In this document: in pieces, positions 30,776 to 43,083 of the stretch
Layout of the letters: each line of letters opens with the position of its first letter
Position numbering within the stretch: the first letter of the stretch is position 1
From: Linderina pennispora
Lineage: Eukaryota; Kickxellomycota; Kickxellomycetes; Kickxellales; Kickxellaceae
DNA length: 64,000 bases
Assembly (NCBI RefSeq): GCF_002104995.1
Contig: NW_024468253.1
Span: forward strand, 248,001 to 312,000
Direction: 5' to 3'
Made by a program: the position numbers and the translations under genes
Notes under the pieces: generated by a model
Told to the model about the DNA's origin: nothing
Database searches by the model: none
What the model saw: the letters and a program-made list of their open reading frames with translations, nothing else

Positions 30776-31564
30776 ACCGCCTACTATGGATTTCTTGTGG
30801 CGATTCACTGGCTGCAGTGCGTACCAGGAGATGGTCCGAGGCTAGCATCAGTGGCAGTGTTGATATCCTGAGTGATGCCAGCTCTGTAGTATGACTGGCT
30901 TTATGTGCGCCCAAGGATTGAGTAGTGCCAGATACCCATTCTGCATGACAGAAAATAAACGGCAAAGGAATACGAGATGAGATGGAAGGAAGACTTCACA
31001 TTGATAATGTAGAAAAATGCCTTCAGATGTAGAGAGAGGAGGGTGGTGTAGAGTGGCACCAGTTGCCTGCTTTATATCAGGCGATGGCATAGACTTTTGA
31101 GAAAGCTACAGTCTCGAGTGCTGTGCCAGGAGGCTCACACCTTAGGGAACCGCAAAGTTTGAAAATAAATCCCGTCAATAAATATTGCAGTTCGTCCATG
31201 TTTGGTGCTGGGACGATGCGTCTCTCCAGCCGCCCATTGGGTTATTAGTCGGATCTGCCACCACAACTCCTCAGGACCAAATGCCAATTGTTTAGAACTG
31301 CGATGATGTGCACATTGTTTCTCAGCTGTTGTAGGATATCTGCAGCTACACGCAAGGTATCTAGGAATGCGGTTTCCATGTGCTCACATAGTTCTATGAG
31401 TGCAGTATTCAACCTATATTCAATTATCATGTCTCTACGATCTGCTGTGGACGTTCTTATATCCCAGCTACATATGGCATGGCCAGTGCACATGTACCAT
31501 CTGCTTAGCATGATGTAGCCAACTTATCTCTGTATTCTAGGTATCATATATTGTGTGTATAGTT
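30776..31564. other. Intergenic region with a possible 62-codon frame
   Basis: 789 bp between the tentative membrane gene and the deubiquitinase 3' end. A minus-strand ATG at 31430 opens 62 codons to 31245 with an amphipathic helical look (ALIELCEHMETAFLDTLRVA). It has no recognised relative and is not called as a gene. Confidence 0.4.
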
Positions 31565-34507
31565 TTACATAATCAAGCACTGCTCATCATGCTTGCCATG
31601 CTTGTCTGAGGATCGCTTTTCCCGGCCCTTGCCACTAAAACTCCTTCTGAGTCCCTGGCCATCCAACAGCTGGTGCTGCTTCGGCTCTGGCCTCTTATGC
31701 TGCTCGCCACCTAGCGGTCCCACAGGCGACGCTGTCTCACTAACCCTGACATTCTGCCACCGCATCGCCAAATCCTCAAACGACCTGCCATCGTCCTTAT
31801 AATCGGCCAGAACGAAGAACGCTGGGTCCTGCCTGCTCCTTCTCATACGCACCGCTGTTCCTCATAATTGCATCAATAATCCGTTTCGAGCTCATGTCCT
31901 GCTCGTCCTGCTGTAGTGCACTCGACAGCTCTTCCATGGCCTGCTGCGACCCACGTCCGACCCTCAAGTGACTCCTGGTGCGCCTTGTCGCTGGGCAATT
32001 CGACACGCTGCAAAGCATAGAACAGCATGTAGCCATCGCGCGAGATCTCCTCCATGCACTTGCGGCCGCCTTCGCCAGTCGAGAAATACTGCACACGGTT
32101 GTGCGGGATATCCATGTCGTCAAACCGCAAAAACTCGCCGATTGTCGGGGCGCTGGGCTCGCTGGGCCTATCGCTCGTCACATAGACCTGCGGCTTGACT
32201 GTGCAGCTCTGCGAGTATGTGGGTGGATGGGGCGCAGTGTCATTCGGCAGCAGCGGCAGCGGTGTCTCATCCAAGATAGGCATTCGTGGACTAGTGCTGC
32301 TGCGCGGCGGCACAGGCGGTGGCGGTGACAAGTGCTCAGGGATAGCCGACAGATGCCCGTGTTCGCTGCTACTGTTCAGGTTCATTGTCAGTGCGTAGTT
32401 CTCCCAGTCGGCAGCTGTGCCGTGGATATCGACGTCATACAAAGAGGGCGTTGGCGTCGGATGACCCCGAGTCCGACGGCAATGCGTTGCCTGGGACTCC
32501 CGGGCGCTGCTTCTGGGCAGAAGCTTCGGCTGCATGGCGCATGCTCTCCCTCTTGTTCATGGGCCACGAGAAACTGCGCTTATGCTTGAACCAGTGGCGC
32601 CCATCGTTTGGCGGGTTCCCAAGCATGGCTGTCTTGGGACCTGACAGCGTACTTCCGCGCATGCGGATTACGCTTGTGTTGACGGACAGGCGAGTTTGTC
32701 TTGGCCACTATAGTATCCACTATGTGTGGGTCCGGTACTGACGACGACATGTCGATGTGGGTAGCAAGTGTCTGTGTGCTAGGCTTGCTGGTCGGCGGCG
32801 CCTTGCTGCTTTCCTGTTGCAGCTCGTCTGGTCTAGCCAGCCGCAGTCTAGTGCAAAACGACACGTAATGGCCCGAGTTAGCCGTCGAGCCCTTGTGGCA
32901 GATCGCTGCACGCAGAACCATCCGATATTGCACTTTACTCGGGTACGGCGGAGGCGGAGGCACCAACGGGTCCCCAGTCCTGCGCCCTATGGATGTCTTG
33001 TGGCCGTCCCTTGCTCGAGTCCTTCGGGTCCTCAAACGGATTGGTGTCTGACGAGCTGATAATGTTAGTGACATCCAGCACCATCGGGCAGATAACCCGC
33101 CTGTTGACGCGCTGGACATGGCCCCTGCTGTCGACCTTGTACCGCTTGATCAGCAGAGGCAGAATCAGCGGTGCGCCCTCGGGGTAGTCTGCCGCCATGC
33201 TGGAGCTTTCCGAGTCGCCCATCTCATTCTGCGGCGTATAGAACGGGATAAATCGACAGGAATGACCACGCATTGGTATGGACCTTGGTTGATGACCCGG
33301 CGCCCTCGCCACCGCGATTTTTCAGAATCCGCTCCAGGATGTTCCACGCGGTTGTCGAAAAAGTACTGCTCCAAGAGCGCCTGCAGCAGCAGCGGCTTTT
33401 CGACGGCTGGCCGAGCTGGCAGTGGCGGCGGAGTAATCTTATTGAACGGGTTATTCGGCGACAGCTCCATTTCTCGCGGCTCTCCCTGCTTGCCATTGTC
33501 CTTGCCATTGTCCTTGCCCTCGTTCTCGTCCGGCAATGACAGCTCCAGCACCCGCTGCGTAACCATACGACTATCCGCCTCGTCCTGGTCGGCGCCATGC
33601 ACCATCTGCACCTGCATGGCCAGATATGGCATCTGCAGCTTATCCATCAGAAACATATACAGCTCGTTGACATCCTGCTGCGTGTATCGGTTCAGAGGCC
33701 CGTGGCCGTGCTCGTTCAGCCACCCACACTTTATCAATGCGCCCCGGAACTCCTCGATCGCAAGGGCTGGGATAAGCTCGCCGGCCCGAATGTAGTTCAC
33801 CAGCAGTCTGCACACAGCCAGCAGGTCATTGGCGTCTTTGTTGCCAAGCTCGCGCATGTACAGCAGGCCATCACACGAGTGCTGGGCGCCAAACAGCGCC
33901 ATCAGCAGGCTGTCTATGTAGCACGTGGTTGACCTGGAGTTCACCGCACCGGACCAGCTGCACACGGGGATTCAGGTCATACAGGATGCCGTCGCGCGAA
34001 CAAAACAACAGCTGCAGCCGCCTCATTGCCACGTCGACGTCCCAGCCCGAGTGCGACAGCAGGTCGGCTGCCTCGATTCTCGTCACCGGCGAGGTCCCAA
34101 ACTGGCGGGCCAAATCCCGGCCTTGCTTGAGGAACGTATCGAATCTTCTTTTTGCGTTCCAGCGCGCTGTGCCCGGTCGACGGGTCGTCGCTCTGCGGGT
34201 ACTCGGTGGGCTCCAGGTATGAGTGGCCGGTGACGCCCATCTTCTTCAGCATCTTGCGGGGGCGGAACCGCCGCGGCTTTCTGGGCTCATCGCGGTGTGG
34301 AGTCGGCTCAGCAGCCTGCTGTGTCCATGTTGGCTGTAGAAGCTCGACCAGCGTGCGCGCCTTTTCGCTGGTGTGCGGGGCGCCGCGGCTGGTCTCGCTA
34401 GGGGTGGCCGAGGATGAGCTGTGCGTCGCCCAGTCGCCCTTGAGCGTTCGCCGGATGCTATGCGACATGGAGAGGCGCTTGGCCTTCTTCTCTTCATCAA
34501 GCGGCAT
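31565..34507 (-). CDS. USP-family ubiquitin carboxyl-terminal hydrolase, at least seven frame shifts
   Basis: Cysteine protease (peptidase C19) that removes ubiquitin from proteins. ATG at 34507 (MPLDEEKKAKRLSMSHSIRR), then a disordered basic region and a UBA-like helical segment (RIEAADLLSHSGWDVDVAMR). The catalytic Cys box reads STTCYIDSLLMALFGA, closer to the CYLD-type N-SCYLDS form than to the usual GNTCYMNS. It continues with RYTQQDVNELYMFLMDKLQM. A central LILPLLIKRYKVDS strand and the His box HKGSTANSGHYVSFC complete the active site. The C-terminus is Ser/Pro-rich and Arg/Lys-rich. At least seven single-base shifts (about 34150, 33950, 33250, 33000, 32600, 32000, 31830) break a protein of about 975 aa. 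All catalytic motifs persist, so sequence error is likelier than decay. Confidence 0.82.
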
Positions 34508-34820
34508 AGTGAGTGTAGGAAAATAGGTGCTGGAAAGTATTGCGTGGCAAGTAAAGCAGAAACCCGCCAAAGCGCACCGCCAGCCAAGACTTGTTGATAA
34601 ATTCAGTCCTGTGGGACCGTGGCGTGGCCGGGTGCTCGCAATGTGCCCGTCACTGTTCCGATATTTTTTTCTTGGCCTTTGTGTGCCTCCCGCTTGGCAG
34701 CTCGTAAGCGAGTCAAGTCGCCGCGCCGATCATCGCCTCTTCTGTTTTGGCTAAACCAGGACATCCGTGAAACAGACTTTGCCTCTGTGCTCTATTTTTC
34801 GCTCTTTTATTTATACTGAA
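34508..34820. other. Divergent promoter between deubiquitinase and kinesin
   Basis: 313 bp serving both genes. The T-rich stretch just before 34820 and C/T-rich leader sequence fit a plus-strand start. No further site can be defined. Confidence 0.45.
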
Positions 34821-36825
34821 ATGGACAATATCCAGGTGTTTCTGCGCATTCGACCGTTTTCCGAAGAGGAATTCAGCAAGGAGCGGTCTGCCGAGTCTGC
34901 CATCCGCATAAATTCAGAACGGTCCGTGTCGGTCCCCTCGCAGAGCACCGAGCCGTTTTCCTTTGACTTTATCGGGGCTGAGGACTGTGCACAGGTAAAC
35001 ATACTAGACGATCCTGCCAATATCCAGCTCCGAAACATACCTTAAAAGCGCATGGCTTGCCACACATTAGGACCAGGTCTTTGAGGCCGTCGGGAAGCGG
35101 GCGGTGGAGCAGTGCATGCAGGGCTACAATGGCACGATCTTCGCCTATGGGCCAGACGGGCTCCGGCAAAACCTTCACCATGCAAGGCGCCCACGATAAA
35201 TTCACCGGGCCCACCGACGAGCTGCGCGGCCTCATCCCGCGCTGCTTCGAATACCTGTTTTCGCGCATCTCTGAGGAAGAGCAGCGTTCTAATGGGCGCG
35301 TCAAATATCTATGCCGCGCATCATACATTGAGATCTACAACGAGACTATATACGATTTGCTGGACCCGGTCGTGCGTATGTGCGCGCTGCGTGAGGACAT
35401 AAAGAAGGGCATCTTTGTCGATAATGTCACCGAAGAGACAGTGCTGGACCCAAACGAGGCGTATGGTGTGTTTACCAGAGGCACGCAGAACAGGCATGTG
35501 AGCGCAACGTCTATGAACCGGGAGAGTTCGCGGTCGCATTCGGTGTTGATGTTGACAATTCAGTCCATGAAGCAGATGGACTCCTGGGTTGACCGAAATC
35601 CGCGAAGCCCGCTTCAACCTCGTTGACCTGGCTGGATCTGAGCGCCAAAAGCTCGCCAAACACCACCGGCATTCGGCTCAAGGAAGCCGCAAACATCAAC
35701 AAAAGCCTGTCGGCACTGGGCAAAGTCATCAACGCACTCGTAGATGTTGGCAGCGGCATCAAACGACACGTAAATTATCGCGACAGCAAGCTGACGTTCC
35801 TGCTGCGAGACTCGCTTGGAGGTAACTCTGTCACGTTCATTATCGCCAACGTCAGCCCAGCCATCAGCAATGATGCCGAGACCATTAGCACGATGCGGTT
35901 CGCGCAGAGGGCAAAGATGATCCGAAACAAGGCTGTTGTCAACCAGGACATGCAGGGGAATGTTCCCCAGTTGCAGGCTGAAATCCAGAAGCTCAAGCAG
36001 GAAATCGCAATGCTCACCGCTGGCAACCAGTCCTCGGCCATTGCCACTCCTGCATCAAGCCCACCTGATGACAAGGAGCTGGGCACCACGCAGTATTTGC
36101 TGATCCTGGCACTACGGAAACTGCGCGAGTCTGAGCGTCAGAAATCGCGCTATGCTGAAATCGCCTTTGAGCTTAAAGAGTCGCTGGACCGCCACAAGCT
36201 CCAGCATCAGCAGCAATCCCTGGTACTCAAACTCCGGACTGCTGAAAACGACGCGCTGCGCCGGGCTTATGGCTACCAGTCTGACGCCGAGAACAGGTCG
36301 CTGCGTGAGGAAATCACTGCTCTACAGTCGACACTCTCCGCTATGCCTGATGCGTCGGACCTCTTGGTCGAGAATCTGCAGCTGCGTGAGCAAATCGAAC
36401 TATTCCAGCTCTCACGCGCCTCCAACCCCGATTCCTTCGCCATACCCAGCATTGACGCAGCTGCAGAGGCCCTTGAATCTCTCCTGCGCACAAACACGCC
36501 TCTCGCCGACCTCCAGTCTTTATTGCCTATCGTCCCTGACCATGTAGAGTACGACCGCCTCGAAGAAAGCGTCCGGCAGCTGCAGCATGATGTAGATGAA
36601 CTGGAAATTCAGAAAAACGCAACAGAGTTCCAGATGGCGAGCATCGAGGAGGACTGGCAGGCGGTGCAGGACGGGGTTGTGGAGCTGAAACACACAGGAT
36701 CTGCGGAGGGGAGGGAGCGGATCATTGCACACACGCTTGACAATATAGTCAATGAGCAGCCCAGGGCGACGTGGGTGGCAATGGCTGAAATGTACACAAA
36801 CCAACAAGCGTATTTGTTCAACTGA
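34821..36825 (+). CDS. Kinesin-12 (KIF15-like) motor, one intron
   Basis: Microtubule plus-end motor with an N-terminal motor domain. Exon 1 34821-34994 (MDNIQVFLRIRPFSEEEFSK), intron 34995-35070 (GTAAAC...TAG), exon 2 35071-36825. The P-loop is GQTGSGKTFTMQG after removing an extra G near 35147-35149. Switch I region NRESSRSHSVL and switch II LVDLAGSER follow, then NYRDSKLTFLLRDSLGGNSV. The neck NKAVVNQDMQGNVPQLQAEI is the kinesin-12 signature. A short coiled coil reaches the TGA at 36823-36825. Two further shifts lie in about 35580-35660. The corrected protein is about 643 aa, much shorter than the roughly 1,400 aa of animal KIF15, so most of the stalk is absent. Confidence 0.88.
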
Positions 36826-37127
36826 TAACATTAATTTCTCTTTTTCATTGCGAGCATTTTCCAAACACTTTTCATTATTTTCTGTACTTGTCGACGAGCA
36901 ACCCAGCTATGTGTAATGTCTGATGCCGACTGCGGCACATGTATGCTGCTGACTCACACTCAGATACGAGCAATTCACATATCGTATCTATTTATCCATG
37001 CATCTCTGTTGATTTCCTTGAGCTGACTATAAAACTATCCAGGGGCAAATCGTTCATGGATCCGCTCCTTTCTTCTTCTCTTGACAACGCATAGCAAGTC
37101 ATTTCCATTTTCCCACACTCTTTTTCG
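36826..37127. other. Short intergenic region before the ABC transporter gene
   Basis: 302 bp, AT-rich in its left half (kinesin 3' flank) and C/T-rich just before 37128. No gene. Confidence 0.45.
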
Positions 37128-40100
37128 ATGCTTGATCCACCAGCTGCCAACGACTGGGTCCGTCTGGCAAATACAGCCACTGCCACACTACTAGTTGCGG
37201 CAGCTATTATAAGGTCTCGCCAGCTGCTGAAACATGCACTTATCCAACCGCTCGCATCAGCGTGCTTCGTGGAATACAAAGCTAAAGTTTACTACGGCGT
37301 TTCTTGCCCTCTGCATATCGTTCGCCTTGGCACTTATCCAGCTGCAGTCAGCGGTATACAGACCGCAGGAATACCTTTCGGCGTTCATGCAGCCAGTAGC
37401 TGTACTTGCTGCATTCTTTCTACATATTCTCTACTACAGGCACAGCGAGTGCTCGTCAGATATTCTGCTTCTGTTTTGGCCGGCATCCGGCATACTGTCT
37501 GCAATGTCTGCGTACTGTGCACCCCATGGCCGCAGCCTTGATATGCCAGTTGCAATCAATGTACTCTGCATTCGCTACATTAGCAGCGTACTTTGAGCTC
37601 CAGACTTTTCCACCTTCCCATCATCTAAGCGCATACAGCGGACGTACTGATCCGAGCACGCATGCAAACATATACTCACGTCTAATATTTGCCTGGGTCA
37701 CACCCTCCATCGACAGAGGGTTCCGAGCCCAGAGGTTCACCGAGGACGACCTTCTCCCGCTTCCTAAATCACCTGCAAGGTGGGCAGATACAGGCCGAAT
37801 TCTTCAAAATGTGGGAGAGCGAGCTTCGTAAGCCTGTGCCCTCGCTCCTCCGTGCACTGGAGCAAGGCTGCGTTGCGTGATACAGTCATTGCAGGCTTCG
37901 TCATGCTACTCGCCAACATTTGCATGCTGGCACAACCGCTTGGTCCTCAAGCAGGTTATCGGATTCATACAGACATACGGTGACGGCCGATGGACACCCG
38001 ATCGGAGTATGGAATATCTCTGACTGTGCTTCTCGCTCTTCCGATCAGTGACCAGGGCCATTGCGTTCCCGATGTACTCATTCTGGCTTACTCCCCCATG
38101 GGTGCAGCTGAGTACGGCAATCATGGCCCTGATATACCGCAAGTCCCTGGCCCTCTCCAGCGAGTCCCGTGCTGCACACTTCCGTGGGCCAGATCATCAA
38201 CTACCTGACAGTAGATGGCGAACAGTGTCGCACTGTTTGTCAACTACATCCACAATTTTTGGAGCTACCCACTGCAAATCGCTGCTATCATCTACATGCT
38301 CCACCATACAATAGGCTGGAGTTGCCTGGTTGGCGTGTTCCTGATACTAGCTAGCGTGTTTGTGAATCTGCGCTTCACAGGGGGTGTTGGCCATAGCACC
38401 CGACAGCTGCTGGCCGAGCGGGATCACCGAATGCATGCCGTCACTGAGACTTTTGGCAGCATGAAGGCGATCAAGCTGTACGGCTGGGAGCGTGCGTTCT
38501 TGGACAAAATCGAGACTATTCGCAACACCAAAGAACTGGCTGCACTTCGCCGCCTGGGTATATGGAAGACACTGACCATGCTTGTCAGTTCTCTGACGTC
38601 AGTTCTGATCTCACTAGCAACATTTGCTGTGTATGCTGCGTTTGGCGGCGAGAGTCACGGCCCATTGACATCGCAGTTGATGTTTGTTTCGATTGCTCTC
38701 TTTGATATGCTGCAGGTTCCTGTCTCGGAGGGTCCAAACACAGTTACCGTACTTATGATGGTACGCACCTGCTATCATCGCTTGACTGCTTTTATTATGA
38801 GTAGCGAGCATGATTCGTCAGCAGTTCAGAGGATCAGGTATGATCGGTATGCGGAAACCGCCTCGCCAGACGATGTTTTGGCGGATATTTCAAGCGGCTC
38901 ATTCAAGTGGCGCTCTAGTGAATGCAACATCCTCGAGGATATCAGCATTCAGTGCCGTCGCGAAGAGCTTGTCGCTGTTATCGGCAAAGTTGGGTCGGGG
39001 AAATCGTCAGTCATTTCGGCATTGTTGGGCGATATGGTCAAGACTGCTGGCTCAGGTGACCGTACACGGATCGGTTGCTCTTGTACCTCAGCAACCGTGG
39101 ATCCTCAATGCTACGCTCAGAGAAAACATCCTGTTTGGCCACAGGTTTGAGCAGGGGTTCTATGACAAGGTCATCGATGCATGCGCGCTTCGCGCTGACC
39201 TCGAGATGCTTGCTGGCGGAGATATGACCGAGATTGGCGAGAAGGGTATCAATCTGTCGGGCGGCCAGAAGGCCCGTGGTGTCTCTAGCCCGCGCTGTCT
39301 ACGCCCGCACTGATGTGTATCTGCTGGACGATCCGCTATCTGCTGTCGATGCTCATGTCGGCAAGCACATCTTCAACCACGTTCTAGGCCCCAATGGTCT
39401 GCTGAAAACTCGCGCTCGCATCCTCGTCACCAACGCCCTTCAGTACTTGGGTGCTGCGAGCCAGATCACGATGTTGCACGATGGTAAAGTGGTCGAACAG
39501 GGGTCATTTGCCCAGCTTGTGGGATCGAAGGGCGAGGTGTTTGATTTCATTCATGTGTACATGCCAGACACCGGCATGGTACCCCCGCCTGAAGCGTCAG
39601 ACACCGATGAGAGTAACACCACTACCCCAACTGCCTCGGAGATTTCACTAGTGTCTGCCAGACAAAAGCCTGTCTATCGAAGCAGCTTGGGTCGCGCCAG
39701 CATCGATAATATTCCGGTCGATGTGGCAACAGCACATACCATCATTCGAGACGAGCAAAAGCGGGTTGGATTAGTTGGGCTCGAGCCATACATGCACTAC
39801 ATCCGTGCTTGCGGTATCAGGAACATTTCCATGCTAGGCTGTGCATCTATTGCTGCCATGTGCCTCTCTGTCGGCAGCAGTATGTGGCTCGCGCACTGGG
39901 CTACTCTAAATGACGGTGATACAGATGACTCTACACGCCAGCCGCTCTATTACTTGTCTGTCTACAGTGCTCTGGGAGTGGTTCAGGTTCTGTCGATGAT
40001 TGCAGTTTCAGCGGCGGTGTGGCTCCTATGTGCTGTCAACGGATCCAAAAATACGCATTCACAGCTGCTTCAATGCATGCTACGTGTACCGACATCGTTC

Positions 40101-41528
40101 TTTGACTCAACACCCCTTGGCCGAATCCTGGGTCTGTTCAGCAGTGACCAGGCACAGATCGACGAGAATCTCCCAATGTTCCTTGAGATGTGGGTGATGG
40201 CCATGCTCCGTATTGCGATTGCCATGGCTCTCATTGTTGTGGCCATGCCGCTTTCATTTGTATTCATAGCCCCCATCGCATACGTGTTCATTGGCGTCCA
40301 GCGGAGGTTTATGGCCACTAGCCGTGAAATTCGTCGGCTTGTCAACACAGGCAGGAATTCAGTGATAACCTGTACGGAGGAGGCTGTGCATGGTGCGATG
40401 TCTATCAGGGCATACGGGCGCAACGCAGAATTCGAGAAGGGATGTGCAGCGCGCAATGAGACACTTATGATGACCTGGTGGACACACCTGTGCACGACCC
40501 GCTGGCTGGCATGTCGCCTGGACCTGATTGCGGCCACAATTGTCCTACTTACCAACATGTCGCTCATTGCTGCTCTCTACTTTGTCGGATCGCTGACCAA
40601 CGGATATGCGGGCCTGGCACTGACCAATGCAATTGCAATTCTGGGTGTCCTTAACACTAGCGTGCGGTCGTTCGGATTTGTGGAGCTTGCGATGATCTCT
40701 GTCGAGAGAGTCAAAGACTACTCGCGCTTGGAGAGCGAGGCACCAGAGGTCATTGAAGATTGCCGTCCGTCAGAGTCTTGGCCGGAGGCTGGTACCGTTG
40801 AATTCCGCAACTACTCGACGCGCTACCGTGAGGGTCTGGATCTGGTGCTCAAGGATCTGTCGTTCCGCGTCATGCCTAACCAGAAGGTCGGTATCGTTGG
40901 ACGCACTGGCGCTGGCAAGTCGTCGCTGACGCTGGCGCTGTTCCGTATCATCGAAGCATCGTCTGGCCAGATTTTATTAGACGGCCATGACATCTCCAAG
41001 TACGGCCTCTTTGATGTTCGCAGTCGCCTCTCGATCATCCCCCAAGACCCGGTGCTGTTTGCTGGCACGATCCGTGAGAATCTGGATCCGTTCAGCAAAT
41101 ACTCGGACGAGGAGATCTGGTGTTCACTGGACAACGCGCATCTGGGTGACCTTATTCGCTCCAAGGACGAGCGTCTAGAGTTCATTGTGACGCAGAACGG
41201 CGAGAACTTCAGCGTTGGCCAGCGCCAGCTGATCTGCCTAGCCCGTGCCCTGCTCAAACGCGCCAAGATCCTTGTTCTCGATGAAGCGACCGCCGCTATC
41301 GACAATACCACTGATGCAGTTATACAGAAAACGATTCGCGAAGAATTCGCTAACTGCACGGTCTTGACCATTGCCCATCGCCTCAATACTGTTCTTGACA
41401 GCGACATGATCCTAGTCATCGACGGAGGAAGGGTAGCCGAGTTCGACAGCCCGCAGAACCTGCTCAGGAACGAGGACGGCTTGTTCGCCAAGCTCGCAGA
41501 AGAAGCAAATCTCGCTGAGGATGAATAG
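37128..41528 (+). CDS. ABCC/MRP-type ABC transporter, first third broken by several frame shifts
   Basis: Full-length multidrug-resistance-type exporter (as yeast Ycf1/Bpt1 or human MRP), typically moving glutathione conjugates across vacuolar or plasma membrane. ATG at 37128. The N-terminal extra membrane domain and the L0 motif region ([20 protein letters not shown]) lie in three or more frames. TMD1 shows [19 protein letters not shown]1 has Walker [11 protein letters not shown], signature LSGGQKAR and Walker [15 protein letters not shown]. From about 39280 to 41528 the frame is intact: TMD2, NBD2 Walker [19 protein letters not shown], signature [16 protein letters not shown] and Walker [13 protein letters not shown]. 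The corrected protein is about 1,460 aa, right for the family. Shifts cluster at about 37230-38215, 39055 and 39270. Confidence 0.9.
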
Positions 41529-41597
41529 CAGCGTGCGATGAAATTTACTTGTATTTGAGATTTGGATATTAAAGAGGCACTATATGCTTTTACCTAC

Positions 41598-42923
41598 TCA
41601 GGCTTTCCTTGGCCCCCAAGTGATCTTTGCCTGTGTAGTTGTCTTTCTGGCGGCATGCTGGCTGCGCGAACCGCCCATACCATCGGAAACAAACACCGTG
41701 TTTCGATCTCCTTGCGCTGCGGGTATCCGTCAATTTACGGCTTGCTGGTTGGTGGCCCGACTTGATGCTGGGAGTCCCAGGCATTCTCGAGGGAGCCTCT
41801 GGCAGATGTGCTCGGAAGCTGAAAACACCAGTAGGCATGATGGTACGCGGCGAGCTTGTACCAGCAACCGAGAACGGGTTCCTTGAAGGTGGTTGTGAAA
41901 GGGGCATGGTATGGCCGAGCTTAGTCTCGCTCGCTGACTCGCTGTCGCTGGACAGGCCGACATCGGCGAACTTTGACAGCGGCATATTATATGTCGGCTT
42001 GAGCTTTGTCCAACGGTTTGGCTGGCCTGGGATACAGCCCACCCATTGGGCACGACTGGGTCGAGCTCTGTTGACGAAACATCCAAGTCCTCGGCAAAAG
42101 TCCCTGTCTGTTGTGAGTTTTGTGGCAGGTGGCTCTCGTTACTAACCGCTGGCGACTCCTCGGTTCCTCCAACCGCCTCTTCTTCCATGAGGTGCATTTT
42201 TGAGACTAGCTTCTTGTTTACGTCACTCAGAGTGCTATTCCGAGCCCGCTCCTTCTTCAGCGCGCGCTGCAGCCGCTCGTTTGACACACGCATACTATCC
42301 ATGCTGTCCTTCAACGATGCAAGCTCATGCTCCTTCTGCTTGAGCTCAGGTTCTTTCGGTTGTCAGCTGCTCAATCGTGCTGTCCCTGTTGGCCATATCG
42401 GCCATAAACTTCAGCTCCAGCTTCTTCCACTTCTCGGTGTGCTTCTTGGCCTCTATGACTTTATCTGCAAGCTTCTTAGTCCTTCCGCGTCTGCTCGCCG
42501 TACGCTGCCTCTCGCTCCTCCAGAGAATTTGCCAGCTTGTGGATCTGATCCTTCATCTGCTTAATTTCGTCCTGGGCTGCTTTGGCGTTTTTGCACAGCA
42601 TCTGGATAATCTGGTTGCGGTGCGTGACCTGTGAACTACTGCCCCGGAGACGCGGCAGCCTCTGTCTCAGCTGCATTCGAGCTGGGTGTATCGACCTCAA
42701 AGTACAGGCCGATTGGGGGGCTGTTGTGGACTTTGCGGCAGGTCGGGCATGTTCCCCGGTTTGACTGTTCTAGCCACAAGCCGATACACCCGAGGTGGAA
42801 GACGTGGCCACACCCAAGCGCAGCCGGCTGCCTCTCCCAGTCGTCCGGGTCCTTGCTCGCATTCGGGCTGCCGAGAAAGTTGATATCGTTAAGCAGGGCG
42901 TCGCAGCAAATTACACACGACAT
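41598..42923 (-). CDS. TRAIP-like RING E3 ubiquitin ligase, several frame shifts
   Basis: ATG at 42923: an N-terminal RING-H2 (MSCVICCDALL...GCGHVFHLGCIGLWLEQ...CPTCRKVH), then PPIGLYFEVD, then a long coiled coil in shifting frames (IIQMLCKNAKAAQDEIKQMK; RLQRALKKERARNSTLSDVN). The frame ending with TGA at 41598-41600 carries FVSDGMGGSR and a Lys/Arg tail. TRAIP proteins have exactly this order, including a C-terminal DGLGGR motif, and act at replisomes to ubiquitylate CMG and DNA-protein barriers. Corrected length is about 440 aa, like animal TRAIP. At least four single-base shifts occur. It overlaps nothing and converges on the ABC transporter, 69 bp away. Confidence 0.78.
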
Positions 42924-43083
42924 TGCATTTGAAATTGTAGCGAATTGAGGAGAGCAGTGATACAACAAGGACTGGCACCGGCAAAAGACTGGTGGGGATG
43001 GCCATAGTTGTCCGTGCAGTATGAGGTTCGTGATTTTGGTCGCCAGTTCTTGTAACTCATCGGAAGAGTTGAGGGAAGAAGGT

